Source: Glycocaulis albus
Lineage (GTDB): Bacteria; Pseudomonadota; Alphaproteobacteria; Caulobacterales; Maricaulaceae
DNA length: 64,000 bases
Assembly (NCBI RefSeq): GCF_014639075.1
Contig: NZ_BMFS01000001.1
Location: 413,636 to 477,635, forward strand
Direction: 5' to 3'
The position numbers and the translations under genes were made by a program. Under the pieces are notes generated by a model. That model ran no database searches. It had not been told where the DNA came from and saw nothing but the letters and a program-made list of their open reading frames with translations. The first letter of the stretch is position 1. The number at the start of each line of letters is the position of its first letter. Positions 8,424 to 16,785 of this stretch are shown here, one piece after another.

Positions 8424-9425
8424 ATGGATATTTTCACGCTGGCGGAAGCCAATCTGATCTCCCCGCCCATCCTGTTCTTCGTGCTGGGGCTGATCGCGGC
8501 GTTCGTCCGCTCAGACCTCTCCATTCCGGAGGCCATCGCCAAGGCGCTATCGCTCTATCTGGTGATGGCGATCGGCTTCAAGGGTGGGGCGGAGATGGCC
8601 GTCGGCGACCTGAACTGGTCGGTTGGCGGAGCGATCCTGTCCGGTATCGTGCTCTCGGCGCTGCTGCCGGTGCTGGGCTTTGGCCTCTTGATGCTGACCA
8701 CGAAGGTAGGGCGCATTGATGCGGCGGCCATCGCGGCCCATTACGGCTCCATCTCCATTGTTACGTTTATCGCTGCGAGCGACGCGGCGCGCTTTCTCGA
8801 AACGCCGGGTGAAGGCTTCATGGTGGCGGTTGCCGCCGCCATGGAAGCGCCTGCCATCGTTACCGCGCTGATCCTGGCGGGCTCGGCTGCGCGCGCCTCC
8901 AATGGCGGGGAGGGGCATGCCGAGAGCAGGCTTTCGGTCCTGAAGGAGATTGCGGCTAACGGCTCGATCGTCCTCCTGATCGGGGCGTTTTTCATCGGCT
9001 GGATGACCGGCCCGCGCGGCATGACGGCTGTTGCCCCTTTCTTCAACGACATCTTCCGCGGCGTGCTCTGCCTGTTCCTGCTCGATATGGGGCTGGTGGC
9101 GGGCCGGGGCCTTCTTCGCAACTGGCGCGTCCTCAAACCCGGCGTCATCGGCTTCGGCCTCTACATGCCGCTGATCGGTGCACTGGCAGGGCTGGGAACA
9201 GGGCTTCTCGCCGGGCTGGATGCGGGCAGTCTGGGCTTGTTGATGACGCTCGCGGCCTCTGCAAGCTATATCGCGGTGCCGGCGGCCTTACGCCTTGCCC
9301 TGCCCGAAGCGCGCCCGGCGATTTCGCTGACGCTGGCGCTGGGGATCACTTTTCCGTTCAATCTGGTGGCGGGTATTCCGCTCTATTTCTGGATCGCCCG
9401 GCTTGTAACCGGCACTGGAGGCTAG
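8424..9425 (+). CDS. Sodium-dependent bicarbonate permease, SbtA-like
   Basis: Integral inner-membrane transporter of the SbtA family (formerly DUF897), known in cyanobacteria as the high-affinity Na+/HCO3- symporter. The 333 residues form about ten hydrophobic helices in two inverted halves; characteristic parts are MAIGFKGGAEMA and IAAHYGSISIVTFIAASD. The start is an ATG 26 bases after the hmgA stop, so read-through transcription is likely. It is followed after four bases by a PII-like protein and then by a carbonic anhydrase, the same partners that accompany SbtA elsewhere. That context supports bicarbonate rather than another anion as substrate, but transport has not been shown for this subgroup. 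Confidence 0.85.
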   Translation: MDIFTLAEANLISPPILFFVLGLIAAFVRSDLSIPEAIAKALSLYLVMAIGFKGGAEMAVGDLNWSVGGAILSGIVLSALLPVLGFGLLMLTTKVGRIDAAAIAAHYGSISIVTFIAASDAARFLETPGEGFMVAVAAAMEAPAIVTALILAGSAARASNGGEGHAESRLSVLKEIAANGSIVLLIGAFFIGWMTGPRGMTAVAPFFNDIFRGVLCLFLLDMGLVAGRGLLRNWRVLKPGVIGFGLYMPLIGALAGLGTGLLAGLDAGSLGLLMTLAASASYIAVPAALRLALPEARPAISLTLALGITFPFNLVAGIPLYFWIARLVTGTGG

Positions 9426-9429
9426 ACCG

Positions 9430-9741
9430 ATGCAGACCAGCCTGAAAAAGCGACTGGAGATCATTATCGAGATGCCGGCCGTCCCGCGCCTTGAGAGCGT
9501 GCTGGAAAAGGCGGGTGTAAAGGGCTGGACCGTGCTGCCCGCCAAGTCCGGCCGGGGCAAGAATGGCAGCTGGGCGCGCGAGGGGCAGATCACCGAAGCC
9601 GGGCGCATGGTGATGGTGCTGGCCGTTATCGATCCGGCCGTGCTCGATACCGTGCTGGAGCGTGTCTACGCGCTTCTGGAGCGTCAGATCGGCATTGTCA
9701 TGGTCTCGGACGTGCAGGTGGTGCGCGCCGAACGCTTCTGA
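9430..9741 (+). CDS. PII-like signalling protein, SbtB-like
   Basis: Small (103-residue) PII-superfamily protein. LEIIIEMPAVPRLESVLEKA and the C-terminal MVSDVQVVRAERF fit the ferredoxin-like PII fold. It lacks the uridylylated T-loop tyrosine context of GlnB, as expected for SbtB, which senses adenine nucleotides and regulates SbtA. The four-base spacing from the permease gene indicates translational coupling. Predicted to be a cytoplasmic trimer that docks on the permease. Confidence 0.82.
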   Translation: MQTSLKKRLEIIIEMPAVPRLESVLEKAGVKGWTVLPAKSGRGKNGSWAREGQITEAGRMVMVLAVIDPAVLDTVLERVYALLERQIGIVMVSDVQVVRAERF

Positions 9742-9786
9742 CCCGCCCGCTTGCCGCCCGGCCCATCGAAGGCTAGACCGCCAGAC

Positions 9787-10431
9787 ATGATACCTGACCG
9801 TCTGCATGAGGGCTTTGCCCGTTTCCGCGCCGAGCGTTTCGAGCGCAAGCAACGCATCTGGCAGAATCTCGCCAAGGGGCAAAAACCCCATGCCCTGGTG
9901 ATCGGCTGCGCGGATAGCCGTGTCGACCCGGCGGCGATCTTTGATGCCGGACCGGGCGAGCTGTTCATCATCCGCAATGTCGCCAATCTGGTGCCGCCCT
10001 ATGAGCCGGACGGCGCGCATCACGGCGTCTCGGCCGCGCTGGAGTTCTCCGTCAAGGCGCTGGGCGTTCCCCATATCGTCGTGCTGGGTCACAAGAGCTG
10101 TGGCGGGGTGCACGCAGCGGCGACGGGCGGAGCGGCTGGCACGCAGTTCATCGAGCGCTGGCTCGACCCGCTAAAACCGGTGCTCGACGAGGCCGTTCGC
10201 GAGCTCGGCGAAGATGCCGATACTGACCATCTGTGTGATGCGATGGAGCTCGGCTCGATCAAGCGGTCGCTGGAGCGGCTGATGTCGTTCCCCTTCATCT
10301 CCGAGGCGGTGCAGGCCGGTACGCTGACCCTGCATGGCGCGCGTTTCGGCATTGCCGATGGCGAGCTGGAATGGCTCCATTCCGATGGCCGCTTCGCCGC
10401 CGTTTCACCCGATAATTTCCTCGAAGCCTGA
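9787..10431 (+). CDS. Beta-class carbonic anhydrase
   Basis: Zinc enzyme interconverting CO2 and bicarbonate. Zinc ligands and the Asp/Arg dyad are visible: GCADSRVDP (C41, D43, R45) and LGHKSCGGV (H102, C105). Length (214 residues) is standard. No signal peptide is seen, so it is cytoplasmic. The ATG at 9787 is preferred; a TTG at 9751 would add a Pro-rich, non-conserved extension. Only a weak ribosome site (GAAGG, about 14 bases away) is seen. Standing after SbtA and SbtB, it probably equilibrates imported bicarbonate. Confidence 0.93.
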   Translation: MIPDRLHEGFARFRAERFERKQRIWQNLAKGQKPHALVIGCADSRVDPAAIFDAGPGELFIIRNVANLVPPYEPDGAHHGVSAALEFSVKALGVPHIVVLGHKSCGGVHAAATGGAAGTQFIERWLDPLKPVLDEAVRELGEDADTDHLCDAMELGSIKRSLERLMSFPFISEAVQAGTLTLHGARFGIADGELEWLHSDGRFAAVSPDNFLEA

Positions 10432-10459
10432 CCGCGCCCGGCGCGAAAGGAGCAATCCG

Positions 10460-11473
10460 ATGAAACTTGCCAGCCTGAAGAATGGTACGCGCGACGGCCG
10501 TCTTGTTGTCGTCTCGCGGGATCTCGCCTGGTGCACTGACGCCTCCCATATCGCGCCGACCCTGCAGGCGGCGCTCGATGACTGGGCTGCGATCGCGCCG
10601 AAGCTGGAAACCCTGTCGGACGAACTGCACCGCGAGACCATTCCGCGCGAGCGCTTTCATGAGCATGACGCGCTCTCGCCCCTGCCGCGTGCGTATCAAT
10701 GGGCGGACGGCTCGGCCTATGTGAACCATGTGGAGTTGGTCAGGAAAGCGCGCGGCGCGGAAATGCCGGAAAGCTTCTGGACCGATCCGCTCATGTATCA
10801 GGGCGGCTCTGATGCCTTTCTGGCGCCGCGCGATCCCATTCCGCTGGGTGATGACAGCTGGGGTCTCGATTTCGAGGGTGAAGTGGCCGTCATCACCGGC
10901 GATGCGCCCATGGGCTGCACGGCCGATGAAGCAGCAAAGGCCATCCGCCTCATCATGATCTGTAATGATGTGTCGCTGCGCGGCCTGATCCCGGGTGAGC
11001 TCGCCAAGGGTTTCGGTTTCTTCCAGTCCAAGCCGCCGACAGCCTTTTCACCCGTCGCCGTGACGCCTGACGAGCTGGGCAAGGCGTGGGACGGGGCGCG
11101 CCTGCACCTGCCGCTGCGCTCTCAATATAACGGCCAGCTTTTTGGCGAGCCGGATGCCGGGGTCGACATGACATTCGGCTTCCCGGAGCTGATCGCGCAT
11201 CTGGCGAAGACCCGGCCCGTGACGGCTGGCACCATTGTCGGCTCCGGCACGGTATCAAACAAGCAAGATGACGGTCCCGGCAAGCCGGTTAGCGAAGGCG
11301 GCAAGGGCTATTCGTGCATCGCCGAGATCCGCATGATCGAGACGATCAATGACGGCAAGCCGAAAACGCCCTTCATGACGCCGGGCGACACGATCCGCAT
11401 CGACGTGCGCGACGGCAGCGGCAAGTCGATCTTCGGCGCTATCGAGCAGGAAGTGGTAGGTTACGGCCGGTAG
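10460..11473 (+). CDS. Fumarylacetoacetate hydrolase family protein
   Basis: Metal-dependent C-C bond hydrolase of the FAH superfamily. Given hmgA upstream, the likely reaction is fumarylacetoacetate to fumarate and acetoacetate, the last step of tyrosine breakdown. Seen in the sequence: an N-terminal FAH-type cap, LDFEGEVAVITGDAPMG (metal-binding acids), and TAGTIVGSGTVSNKQ near the active site. Length 337 residues. GGAG lies seven bases before the ATG at 10460. No maleylacetoacetate isomerase gene is in the window. It ends exactly where the convergent hspQ gene ends. Confidence 0.9.
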   Translation: MKLASLKNGTRDGRLVVVSRDLAWCTDASHIAPTLQAALDDWAAIAPKLETLSDELHRETIPRERFHEHDALSPLPRAYQWADGSAYVNHVELVRKARGAEMPESFWTDPLMYQGGSDAFLAPRDPIPLGDDSWGLDFEGEVAVITGDAPMGCTADEAAKAIRLIMICNDVSLRGLIPGELAKGFGFFQSKPPTAFSPVAVTPDELGKAWDGARLHLPLRSQYNGQLFGEPDAGVDMTFGFPELIAHLAKTRPVTAGTIVGSGTVSNKQDDGPGKPVSEGGKGYSCIAEIRMIETINDGKPKTPFMTPGDTIRIDVRDGSGKSIFGAIEQEVVGYGR

Positions 11474-11806
11474 CTAGTTCGCCCTGGAGGCGATCTCGGC
11501 CTTCACCTTGTAGCGGGCACCGTCAAAACCTTCGAATACAGCGGCTGCTTCCGGGTGGCCGATCGGGCCGTTATGGGCGTCGGGCAGCAGGTTCTGCTCG
11601 GAGACATAGGCCGTGTAGTAGCTCTGCTCATTCTCGGCCAGCACGTGGTAAAAAGGCTGCTCCTTGTGCGGGCGGATACGTTCGGGGATGGACTGGTACC
11701 ATTCCTCGGTATTGGCAAATTCCGGGTCGACATCGAACACCACGCCCCGGAAGGGGAAGAGCCGGTGACGGACCACATCACCAATCGCAAAACGCGCGCT
11801 ACGCAC
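11474..11806 (-). CDS. hspQ: Heat shock protein HspQ (YccV-like)
   Basis: Small protein (110 residues) of the HspQ/hemimethylated-DNA-binding YccV family; in enterobacteria it modulates Lon proteolysis. The typical core is RFAIGDVVRHRLFPFRGVVF, with a following EWYQSIP and QPFYHVLAEN. The GTG at 11806 is chosen because AAAGGAGA lies immediately upstream; a longer frame to 11881 adds non-conserved residues. Convergent with the fumarylacetoacetase gene with no gap. The divergent upstream region shared with ppx contains the 10-bp palindrome CACGATCGTG at 11916-11925. Confidence 0.9.
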   Translation of the reverse strand: MRSARFAIGDVVRHRLFPFRGVVFDVDPEFANTEEWYQSIPERIRPHKEQPFYHVLAENEQSYYTAYVSEQNLLPDAHNGPIGHPEAAAVFEGFDGARYKVKAEIASRAN

Positions 11807-12035
11807 GGAAATCTCCTTTTTTCCCAGTCTTTTACCGTTCAAGTATGGCGCTGGCGCCGTAAATCCAGCCCTGTGCTGCATGACACACTCGCAAGCCTAA
11901 TACCTGTCATCTTGTCACGATCGTGTTATCATTGTCTTCAACACACGAACCAGACCGGTCTTGCCGGGCAACGGGCTGCGCGCCGGAAGGTTGCGCGCCT
12001 TGCCAGACAGGCCGGGCAACAGGACCAGACAGTTC

Positions 12036-13166
12036 ATGGATACGCATGACCCCGGCGCACGCCCGGGGACCGATTCGCGCAAGACATCCAAAGGCCGGCA
12101 CCGGCACGATGTCATTTACGGTGCGATAGACCTTGGCACCAATAATTGCCGTATGCTGATGGCTCGCCGCGCGGCGCGCGGCTTTCGCGTGGTGGAAAGC
12201 TTTTCGCGCATCGTGAAGCTGGGCGAAGGGCTGGGCGCCAGCGGCGTCCTTTCCGAGGAGGCGATGGACCGTGCCGTCGAGGCGCTGGGTGTGTGCGCCC
12301 AGAAGCTGGAACGGCGCAAGGTGACGAAATTGCGCGCCGTGGCGACGCAGGCCTGCCGCATGGCGTCCAACGGGCAGGCATTCCTTGACCGGGTGGAGCG
12401 GGAAACCGGCCTGAAGCTGGACCTGATATCGCCGGAGGAGGAGGCCCGCCTGGCTGTCCAGGGCAGTCTGGATCTGCTTGATGACAGCTTCGATGCCGCT
12501 GTTGTGGTCGATATTGGCGGAGGGTCTACCGAGCTGTGCTGGCTGGATCTGGCTGAATGGCGCGAACGCGGCGGCTATCCCGATGCAGGGCGGCCGGGTA
12601 TTCGCGGCTGGACAACCATTCCGCTGGGTGTTGTCACCTTGTCCGAACGCTGCCCCGAACCGGAAAACGCCACACCTCAGGAGCGTGCGGCCTGGTATGA
12701 GGCGATGAAGGCCGAAGTGCGCAAGGAGACACGCATCCCGAAGGGCGCGCGCCGCCTGCGCCCGCTGTTTGAACAGGGCAAGGCCCATATGGTCGGCACA
12801 TCGGGCACGGTTACCTCGGTGGCCGGGGTTCATCTCGATCTGGTGCGCTATGACCGCAATCGCGTGGACGGGCTATGGATGGAGGCGCATGAGGCGCGCG
12901 CGGCCTGTGACCGGCTGTCAGGCAAGGACGCTGAAGGACGTGCGGGCGAGGGCTGTATCGGCACCGAACGGGCCGATCTGGTGGTGGCAGGTTGTGCTAT
13001 CCTGGAAACCGTGATGGATGGCTGGCCGGTGCCGCGCCTGCGTGTCGGGGACCGGGGGCTTCGTGAAGGCCTGCTGCTCAATCTGATCTATCCCAGACGA
13101 AAACGCGGCCGCCGCGGCCGCAAGGGACGGACACGCAAAGCCGGCCCGGCAGGAGTTGAAGCATGA
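12036..13166 (+). CDS. Ppx/GppA family phosphatase
   Basis: Actin-fold phosphatase of the exopolyphosphatase/pppGpp phosphatase family. Motifs: [13 protein letters not shown] (phosphate loop 1), [16 protein letters not shown] (loop 2) and [15 protein letters not shown]. It is short (376 residues) and lacks the extra C-terminal HD domains of E. coli GppA/Ppx, as in many alphaproteobacterial members. The tail is very basic ([10 protein letters not shown]). The ATG at 12036 has AGGA eleven bases upstream. The stop overlaps the rlmE start (ATGA), so the two genes are co-translated; the pairing suggests a role tied to ribosome or stress physiology. Substrate (polyP or pppGpp) is not decidable here. 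Confidence 0.9.
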   Translation: MDTHDPGARPGTDSRKTSKGRHRHDVIYGAIDLGTNNCRMLMARRAARGFRVVESFSRIVKLGEGLGASGVLSEEAMDRAVEALGVCAQKLERRKVTKLRAVATQACRMASNGQAFLDRVERETGLKLDLISPEEEARLAVQGSLDLLDDSFDAAVVVDIGGGSTELCWLDLAEWRERGGYPDAGRPGIRGWTTIPLGVVTLSERCPEPENATPQERAAWYEAMKAEVRKETRIPKGARRLRPLFEQGKAHMVGTSGTVTSVAGVHLDLVRYDRNRVDGLWMEAHEARAACDRLSGKDAEGRAGEGCIGTERADLVVAGCAILETVMDGWPVPRLRVGDRGLREGLLLNLIYPRRKRGRRGRKGRTRKAGPAGVEA

Positions 13167-13894
13167 GTTCCGGCAAGGATGATGCCCCGCCCGAGGAAAA
13201 ACGCCGCAGACGCTCCGGCCCGGTCACCAAGGGCGGCAGCAAGCGCGCTGACAAGCAGTTCCACGAGCGCGTCAAAACCGCCAAGAAGCGCAAAGTGTCG
13301 TCCCAGCGCTGGCTGGAACGCCAGCTGAACGATCCTTATGTCCAGCGTGCGAAGGCTGAAGGGTATCGTTCGCGCGCGGCCTACAAGCTGATCGAGCTGG
13401 ACGACAAATTCGGCCTTTTGAAGCCCGGCATGCGTATTGCCGATCTGGGCGCCGCGCCCGGCGGCTGGGTGCAGGTGGCCCTCAAGCGCGGGGCCAGCCA
13501 TGTCGTCGGTATCGACCTTCTGGAGATGGATCACATCGCGGGTGCCGTCCTGATGACGATGGACTTTACCGATGCGGGCGCGCCCGAAGCGGTGAAAGAG
13601 GCGCTGGGCGGACCGGCTGACCTTGTCATGTCCGACCTCGCCCCCTGGACCACCGGTCACAAGAGCACCGACCATTTGCGTATCGTCAATCTGGTGGAGG
13701 CGGCGGCAGACTTTGCGCTGGAAACGTTGAAACCGGGCGGGGCCTTCATCGCCAAGGCGTTCCAGGGCGGCACCGAGAGCGAAATCCTTGCACGGCTGAA
13801 GCCGCGCTTTGACAAGGTCAAACACGCGAAGCCCGCCGCCAGCCGCGCCGACAGCTCGGAGACCTATCTGGTGGCTCTGGGGTTCCGGGGATAG
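13163..13894 (+). CDS. rlmE: 23S rRNA (uridine-2'-O)-methyltransferase RlmE/FtsJ
   Basis: SAM-dependent methyltransferase that modifies U2552 of 23S rRNA. Visible motifs: [30 protein letters not shown] (SAM binding), [13 protein letters not shown] (catalytic Asp region) and a later Lys in [12 protein letters not shown]. The N-terminal 50 residues are a Lys/Arg-rich extension beyond the E. coli protein, common in alphaproteobacteria. Four-base overlap with the Ppx/GppA gene. Confidence 0.95.
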   Translation: MSSGKDDAPPEEKRRRRSGPVTKGGSKRADKQFHERVKTAKKRKVSSQRWLERQLNDPYVQRAKAEGYRSRAAYKLIELDDKFGLLKPGMRIADLGAAPGGWVQVALKRGASHVVGIDLLEMDHIAGAVLMTMDFTDAGAPEAVKEALGGPADLVMSDLAPWTTGHKSTDHLRIVNLVEAAADFALETLKPGGAFIAKAFQGGTESEILARLKPRFDKVKHAKPAASRADSSETYLVALGFRG

Positions 13895-14292
13895 GGCTAC
13901 ATCATTCCCGCTACAAAGCCCTGGCCAGCGCCCGATGCCCCGATGACTAAGCCCAGCGCTGTGAGGGCAGCGACCATGGAGCCACCGGACACGGTTGCCG
14001 GGTGCAGCTTGCCCAGGGAGCGAAGGTCGTGGGCCGCCATGGCCGCCAGAAGGAGTAGCGACACGATCAGCGCGATCGGCATGGCAGGCAGGTCAGGCGC
14101 AAACCCGTTCACGATGCGGAAGGTGGCCGGCAGCATGAAGGCGATGCTCGCCATCATCATCAGGCGCTTGTGTGCGGCACCGGTCTGACGAAACACAATC
14201 GCGAGGGCCACCAGCAGGCCGAACGCCACCAGGGCGAGAATATCAAACCAGATCAGCACCGAAATGACCGGCAGAACCGTTTCGGCCTCTAG

Positions 14293-15126
14293 GTTCTGTA
14301 CCCATAAACGGGATTCCCAAATCAGCTGGGTCGTGATTCAAGCTCCTTGAAGGGAGTTTGATCATGGCCCGATTTGATTTGAGTGATGCGGAGTGGTCGA
14401 TCATCATGCCGCTCCTGCCGAACAAGCCGCGCGGCGTGCCGCGCACGGACGACCGGCGTGTGCTGAACGGGATTTTCTATATTTTGCGGACGGGATCGCC
14501 CTGGCGCGATCTGCCGGAGCGCTACGGCCCGTACACGACGGTCTATAACCGCTTCAACCGGTGGGCGAAGGCGGGGGTATGGGTGAATGTTTTCAATGCT
14601 CTGGCCGACCAGTCTCCAGAGTCGATGACGTTTATCGACAGCTCCATCATCCGCGCTCACCAGCACGCTGCAGGCGGAAAAAAGGGGGGCCGGATCACGC
14701 CATCGGTCTCTCTCGCGGGGGACTGAGCACCAAGATCCACGCCATCGTGGACGATCAGGGCTTGCCCATCCGCCTGGCCCTGTCTCAAGGCCAGGCCGGC
14801 GACAAGAGCGCCGGCGCCGAGCTGATATCCACCCTGCGACGCGCCCGCCATGTGGTGGCCGACCGCGGCTACGACGCCCGCGCCCTTGTGGAGCAGATCG
14901 AAGCCATGGGCGCCACAGCTCACATCCCGACCCAGAAAGACCGAAAGGTCCAGAGGTCCGTCGCGCCGCACATCTATCGCCAGCGCAATCTCGTCGAGCG
15001 CTACTTCTGCAAACTCAAGCACTTCAGACGATGCGCCACACGCTTCGAAAAGCTGGCCAGAAACTTCCTGGCCGCCATCGCACTCGCATCAGCAAGACTC
15101 TGGGTCAGAGCTTATGAGTCCACGCC
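14293..15126 (+). mobile_element. IS5 family (IS427-type) insertion sequence, copy 1
   Basis: 834-bp element flanked by CTAG on both sides (14289-14292 and 15127-15130), read as target duplication (2-bp TA duplication is equally possible). Ends are imperfect inverted repeats: left GTTCTGTACCCATAAA and right (reverse complement) GGCGTGGACTCATAAG share TG-AC-CATAA. It carries two overlapping transposase frames on the plus strand. The right-end 62 bases are identical to the copy at the end of the window. Confidence 0.9.
14364..14726 (+). CDS. IS5 family transposase, frame A (N-terminal part)
   Basis: First transposase frame, about 120 residues, beginning MARFDLSDAEWSIIMPLLP, the usual IS5/IS427 start, and containing GSPWRDLPERYGPY and the first catalytic Asp in MTFIDSSIIRAHQ. 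GGGAG lies seven bases upstream. It runs through AAAAAAGGGGGG (14678-14689); the heptamer A-AAA-AAG at 14678-14684 is a classic minus-one slippery site that would join this frame to frame B. Confidence 0.9.
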   Translation: MARFDLSDAEWSIIMPLLPNKPRGVPRTDDRRVLNGIFYILRTGSPWRDLPERYGPYTTVYNRFNRWAKAGVWVNVFNALADQSPESMTFIDSSIIRAHQHAAGGKKGGRITPSVSLAGD

Positions 15127-15130
15127 CTAG
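14561..15130 (+). CDS. IS5 family transposase, frame B (C-terminal part)
   Basis: Second transposase frame, minus one relative to frame A; the meaningful part begins at the slippery run near 14684 (KKGGPDHAIGLSRGGLSTK). It carries the remaining catalytic acids: Asp in VVADRGYDA and Glu in NLVERYFCKLKHF. A transframe product of about 255 residues is expected. The stop codon (TAG, 15128-15130) lies in the flanking CTAG target, not in the element itself. Confidence 0.88.
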   Translation: MGEGGGMGECFQCSGRPVSRVDDVYRQLHHPRSPARCRRKKGGPDHAIGLSRGGLSTKIHAIVDDQGLPIRLALSQGQAGDKSAGAELISTLRRARHVVADRGYDARALVEQIEAMGATAHIPTQKDRKVQRSVAPHIYRQRNLVERYFCKLKHFRRCATRFEKLARNFLAAIALASARLWVRAYESTP

Positions 15131-15593
15131 ACCGGCGGCGATCAGGCGCGGGGCGAAGCCCGTGATCACCGGAATAGCGGTCGCAATCATGGCCACGGCT
15201 AGACCGAGGCCGAACACCCCCATCATCTTGTGCAGGCCATAGGCGCGCCGCCCGATGAGGAATGTCTGGACGGCGAGCAGCACGTACCAAGCAGTCATCA
15301 CTGAGCCGTGGATGTAGAGTTCGCGCGTCATGAACGCGTCAGTCATGAAGGGGGCCTGCTCAAAGAAGGCGCGCAGGTAAAACGTCTTGGAGAAACCTGC
15401 CAAGACCAGCGCGAGCAGGGTCAGCGACATGTAGAGGAAAAAGCGCGATCCAGCCGGATTATCCGGCACATCGCCCGATGCGGTATCCAGTACAGTATCA
15501 GCCATCCTTTCGCCCTTCCCAACCTATTACAGGGCGGACGTTCCAAGCTGACCGGTGCCGTGTCAAGTTTTGTTGGAGAGGTGACCGTGTGTA

Positions 15594-16553
15594 TTACGTC
15601 CGCCAACGCAAGGTCGCGGGCTTAACCGGGTTCACGAACTCGCGCCCCTGGGCGCGGGAATCGAGAATTTCCTTCTTGATGCGCTGGTACCAGATGAAGA
15701 GTTGGTCGGCGTCGCGGATCAGCATGCCCTTCGCGCCGAAGGCGAGACCCTTCTGGCGCAGCGCCATGATGTGCACGTCCTGTTGCAGGAAGGGCCGGGT
15801 GAACAGGCGCGCTATCGGCTTGATGGCGGTGAGGACCGGCGTGTCCCAATAGAAAACCTGGCGGATCACGGTGCGGCTCGCGTCGATGGGTGTGAGGACG
15901 GTGACACCGAGAACCGTGTGCTTCTCGTTCCAGATCCGCTCGATGCGCAGGCCCGGCAGACGGAAGGCGATCAAGACCCGGATCGAGCCGCCAATAATGT
16001 TGTAGAGCTTCGAGTTAACCGGCTCATGCGGAACCATGGTGAAGCCCAGCTCGCTTGGCTCGTAGGATTTCGCCTTGTCTTTGAGTGTCTTGGAGCTGCG
16101 CCAGATCGGGCTGGCATGGACGTAAGGCCCATGGGCCGGGTCCAGCAGGCCATAGGCGGCGTCATCAATATGGCAGGGCAGCAGGGCTTCCTCGACAAAG
16201 CGCACCTTCGCGCTGCCCGGCCCTTCGAACGCGGGCGGCGCGCTTGCCGGTGCACTGCCGGGCTTTTCCGGGATGAAGACCCAGATCAGGCCTTCCTGCT
16301 CGGCGACGTGCAGGGCTTCACCATTGCCGGACTGTCCGGTCACCGGGTCTGCAGCATCGCCGGTGCGCGTCAGTTCGAGGGCAAGGCCGCAAACGCTCAG
16401 GCTCTGGCTGCGCCCGGCTTTCAGTTCGCGCGCAGGCAGGGCAACATACCAGAAATCACGCAATATGCCGTCATCAGCCAACGGGCAGGCAGCGTCGAGC
16501 GTAGCATCGGGTGTGTCTTGAAACATGGGAGATACCGGGAAGGGCGCGGTCAT
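15594..16553 (-). CDS. Rieske-oxygenase homologue lacking the Rieske cluster site
   Basis: Homologue of the oxygenase at 907-1998. The N-terminal strand ILRDFWYVALPARELKAG corresponds to the canonical FLRNIWYYACPAGDVKPG, and GLIWVFIP to NLWIWMP, but the interval between them is about 60 residues shorter. Neither CxH nor CxxH loop exists, so no [2Fe-2S] cluster can bind. The catalytic half is intact in pattern: CHIDDAAYGLLDPAHGPYVH (iron His about 141 and 146), a later QD, and the same C-terminal NPVKPATLRWR. It is a full-length open frame with no frameshift, so it looks like a selected variant, not a decayed gene. NdmC of caffeine-degrading Pseudomonas is a known Rieske-less precedent. Substrate and electron donor are unknown. 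Confidence 0.85.
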   Translation of the reverse strand: MTAPFPVSPMFQDTPDATLDAACPLADDGILRDFWYVALPARELKAGRSQSLSVCGLALELTRTGDAADPVTGQSGNGEALHVAEQEGLIWVFIPEKPGSAPASAPPAFEGPGSAKVRFVEEALLPCHIDDAAYGLLDPAHGPYVHASPIWRSSKTLKDKAKSYEPSELGFTMVPHEPVNSKLYNIIGGSIRVLIAFRLPGLRIERIWNEKHTVLGVTVLTPIDASRTVIRQVFYWDTPVLTAIKPIARLFTRPFLQQDVHIMALRQKGLAFGAKGMLIRDADQLFIWYQRIKKEILDSRAQGREFVNPVKPATLRWRT

Positions 16554-16785
16554 CGACCGCGTGAATCAGAGAGGGCTAAAGGCGCTGGTGAGCGCGTCTC
16601 ACATCCGGTTTGCTCCCCCATGCTATGCACAGTGTTACCGGTCTGTAATCCAGGCTGCAAGCCGTAAGCGCTGAGTGACCGGCCTCGCCGGTGCAATCGG
16701 TCCGCCTTCACCCCTGCCGATTGCCCCAAGGCGTGCTAGTTTTGTTCGCTCCCGTTCGAATCGACTGCTCAGCATCAAGGCCGCC

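Larger units (their letters stand above)
13897..15505 (-). pseudogene. Multi-helix membrane protein gene split by an IS
   Basis: Two open pieces, 15505 to about 15131 and 14288 to 13897, are one gene interrupted by the IS5/IS427-type element. Joining them with a single CTAG gives an uninterrupted frame of about 256 codons (junction IAAGLEAETVLPVISV), so disruption is recent. The protein had about seven hydrophobic segments and conserved-looking histidines (ELYIHGSVMTAWYVL, YGLHKMMGVF, GAAHKRLMMMA). That pattern suggests a small heme- or quinone-associated membrane protein, but I do not recognise the family. It lies 88 bases downstream of the Rieske-less oxygenase homologue on the same strand. 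The C-terminal piece could restart at a GTG near 14259. Confidence 0.85.

Noticed and set aside
9751..9786. TTG start adding 12 residues to the carbonic anhydrase
   Set aside because: The extra residues are Pro/Gly/Arg-rich and not family-like; the ATG at 9787 fits the normal N-terminus.
15478..16667. Plus-strand open frames opposite the Rieske-less gene
   Set aside because: They are shadows of the minus-strand gene; the minus frame shows clear homology to the canonical oxygenase catalytic domain.
16744..16757. GTTC-N6-GTTC upstream of uvrD as an SOS box
   Set aside because: The spacer is six bases, whereas the alphaproteobacterial LexA site needs seven; kept as coincidence.
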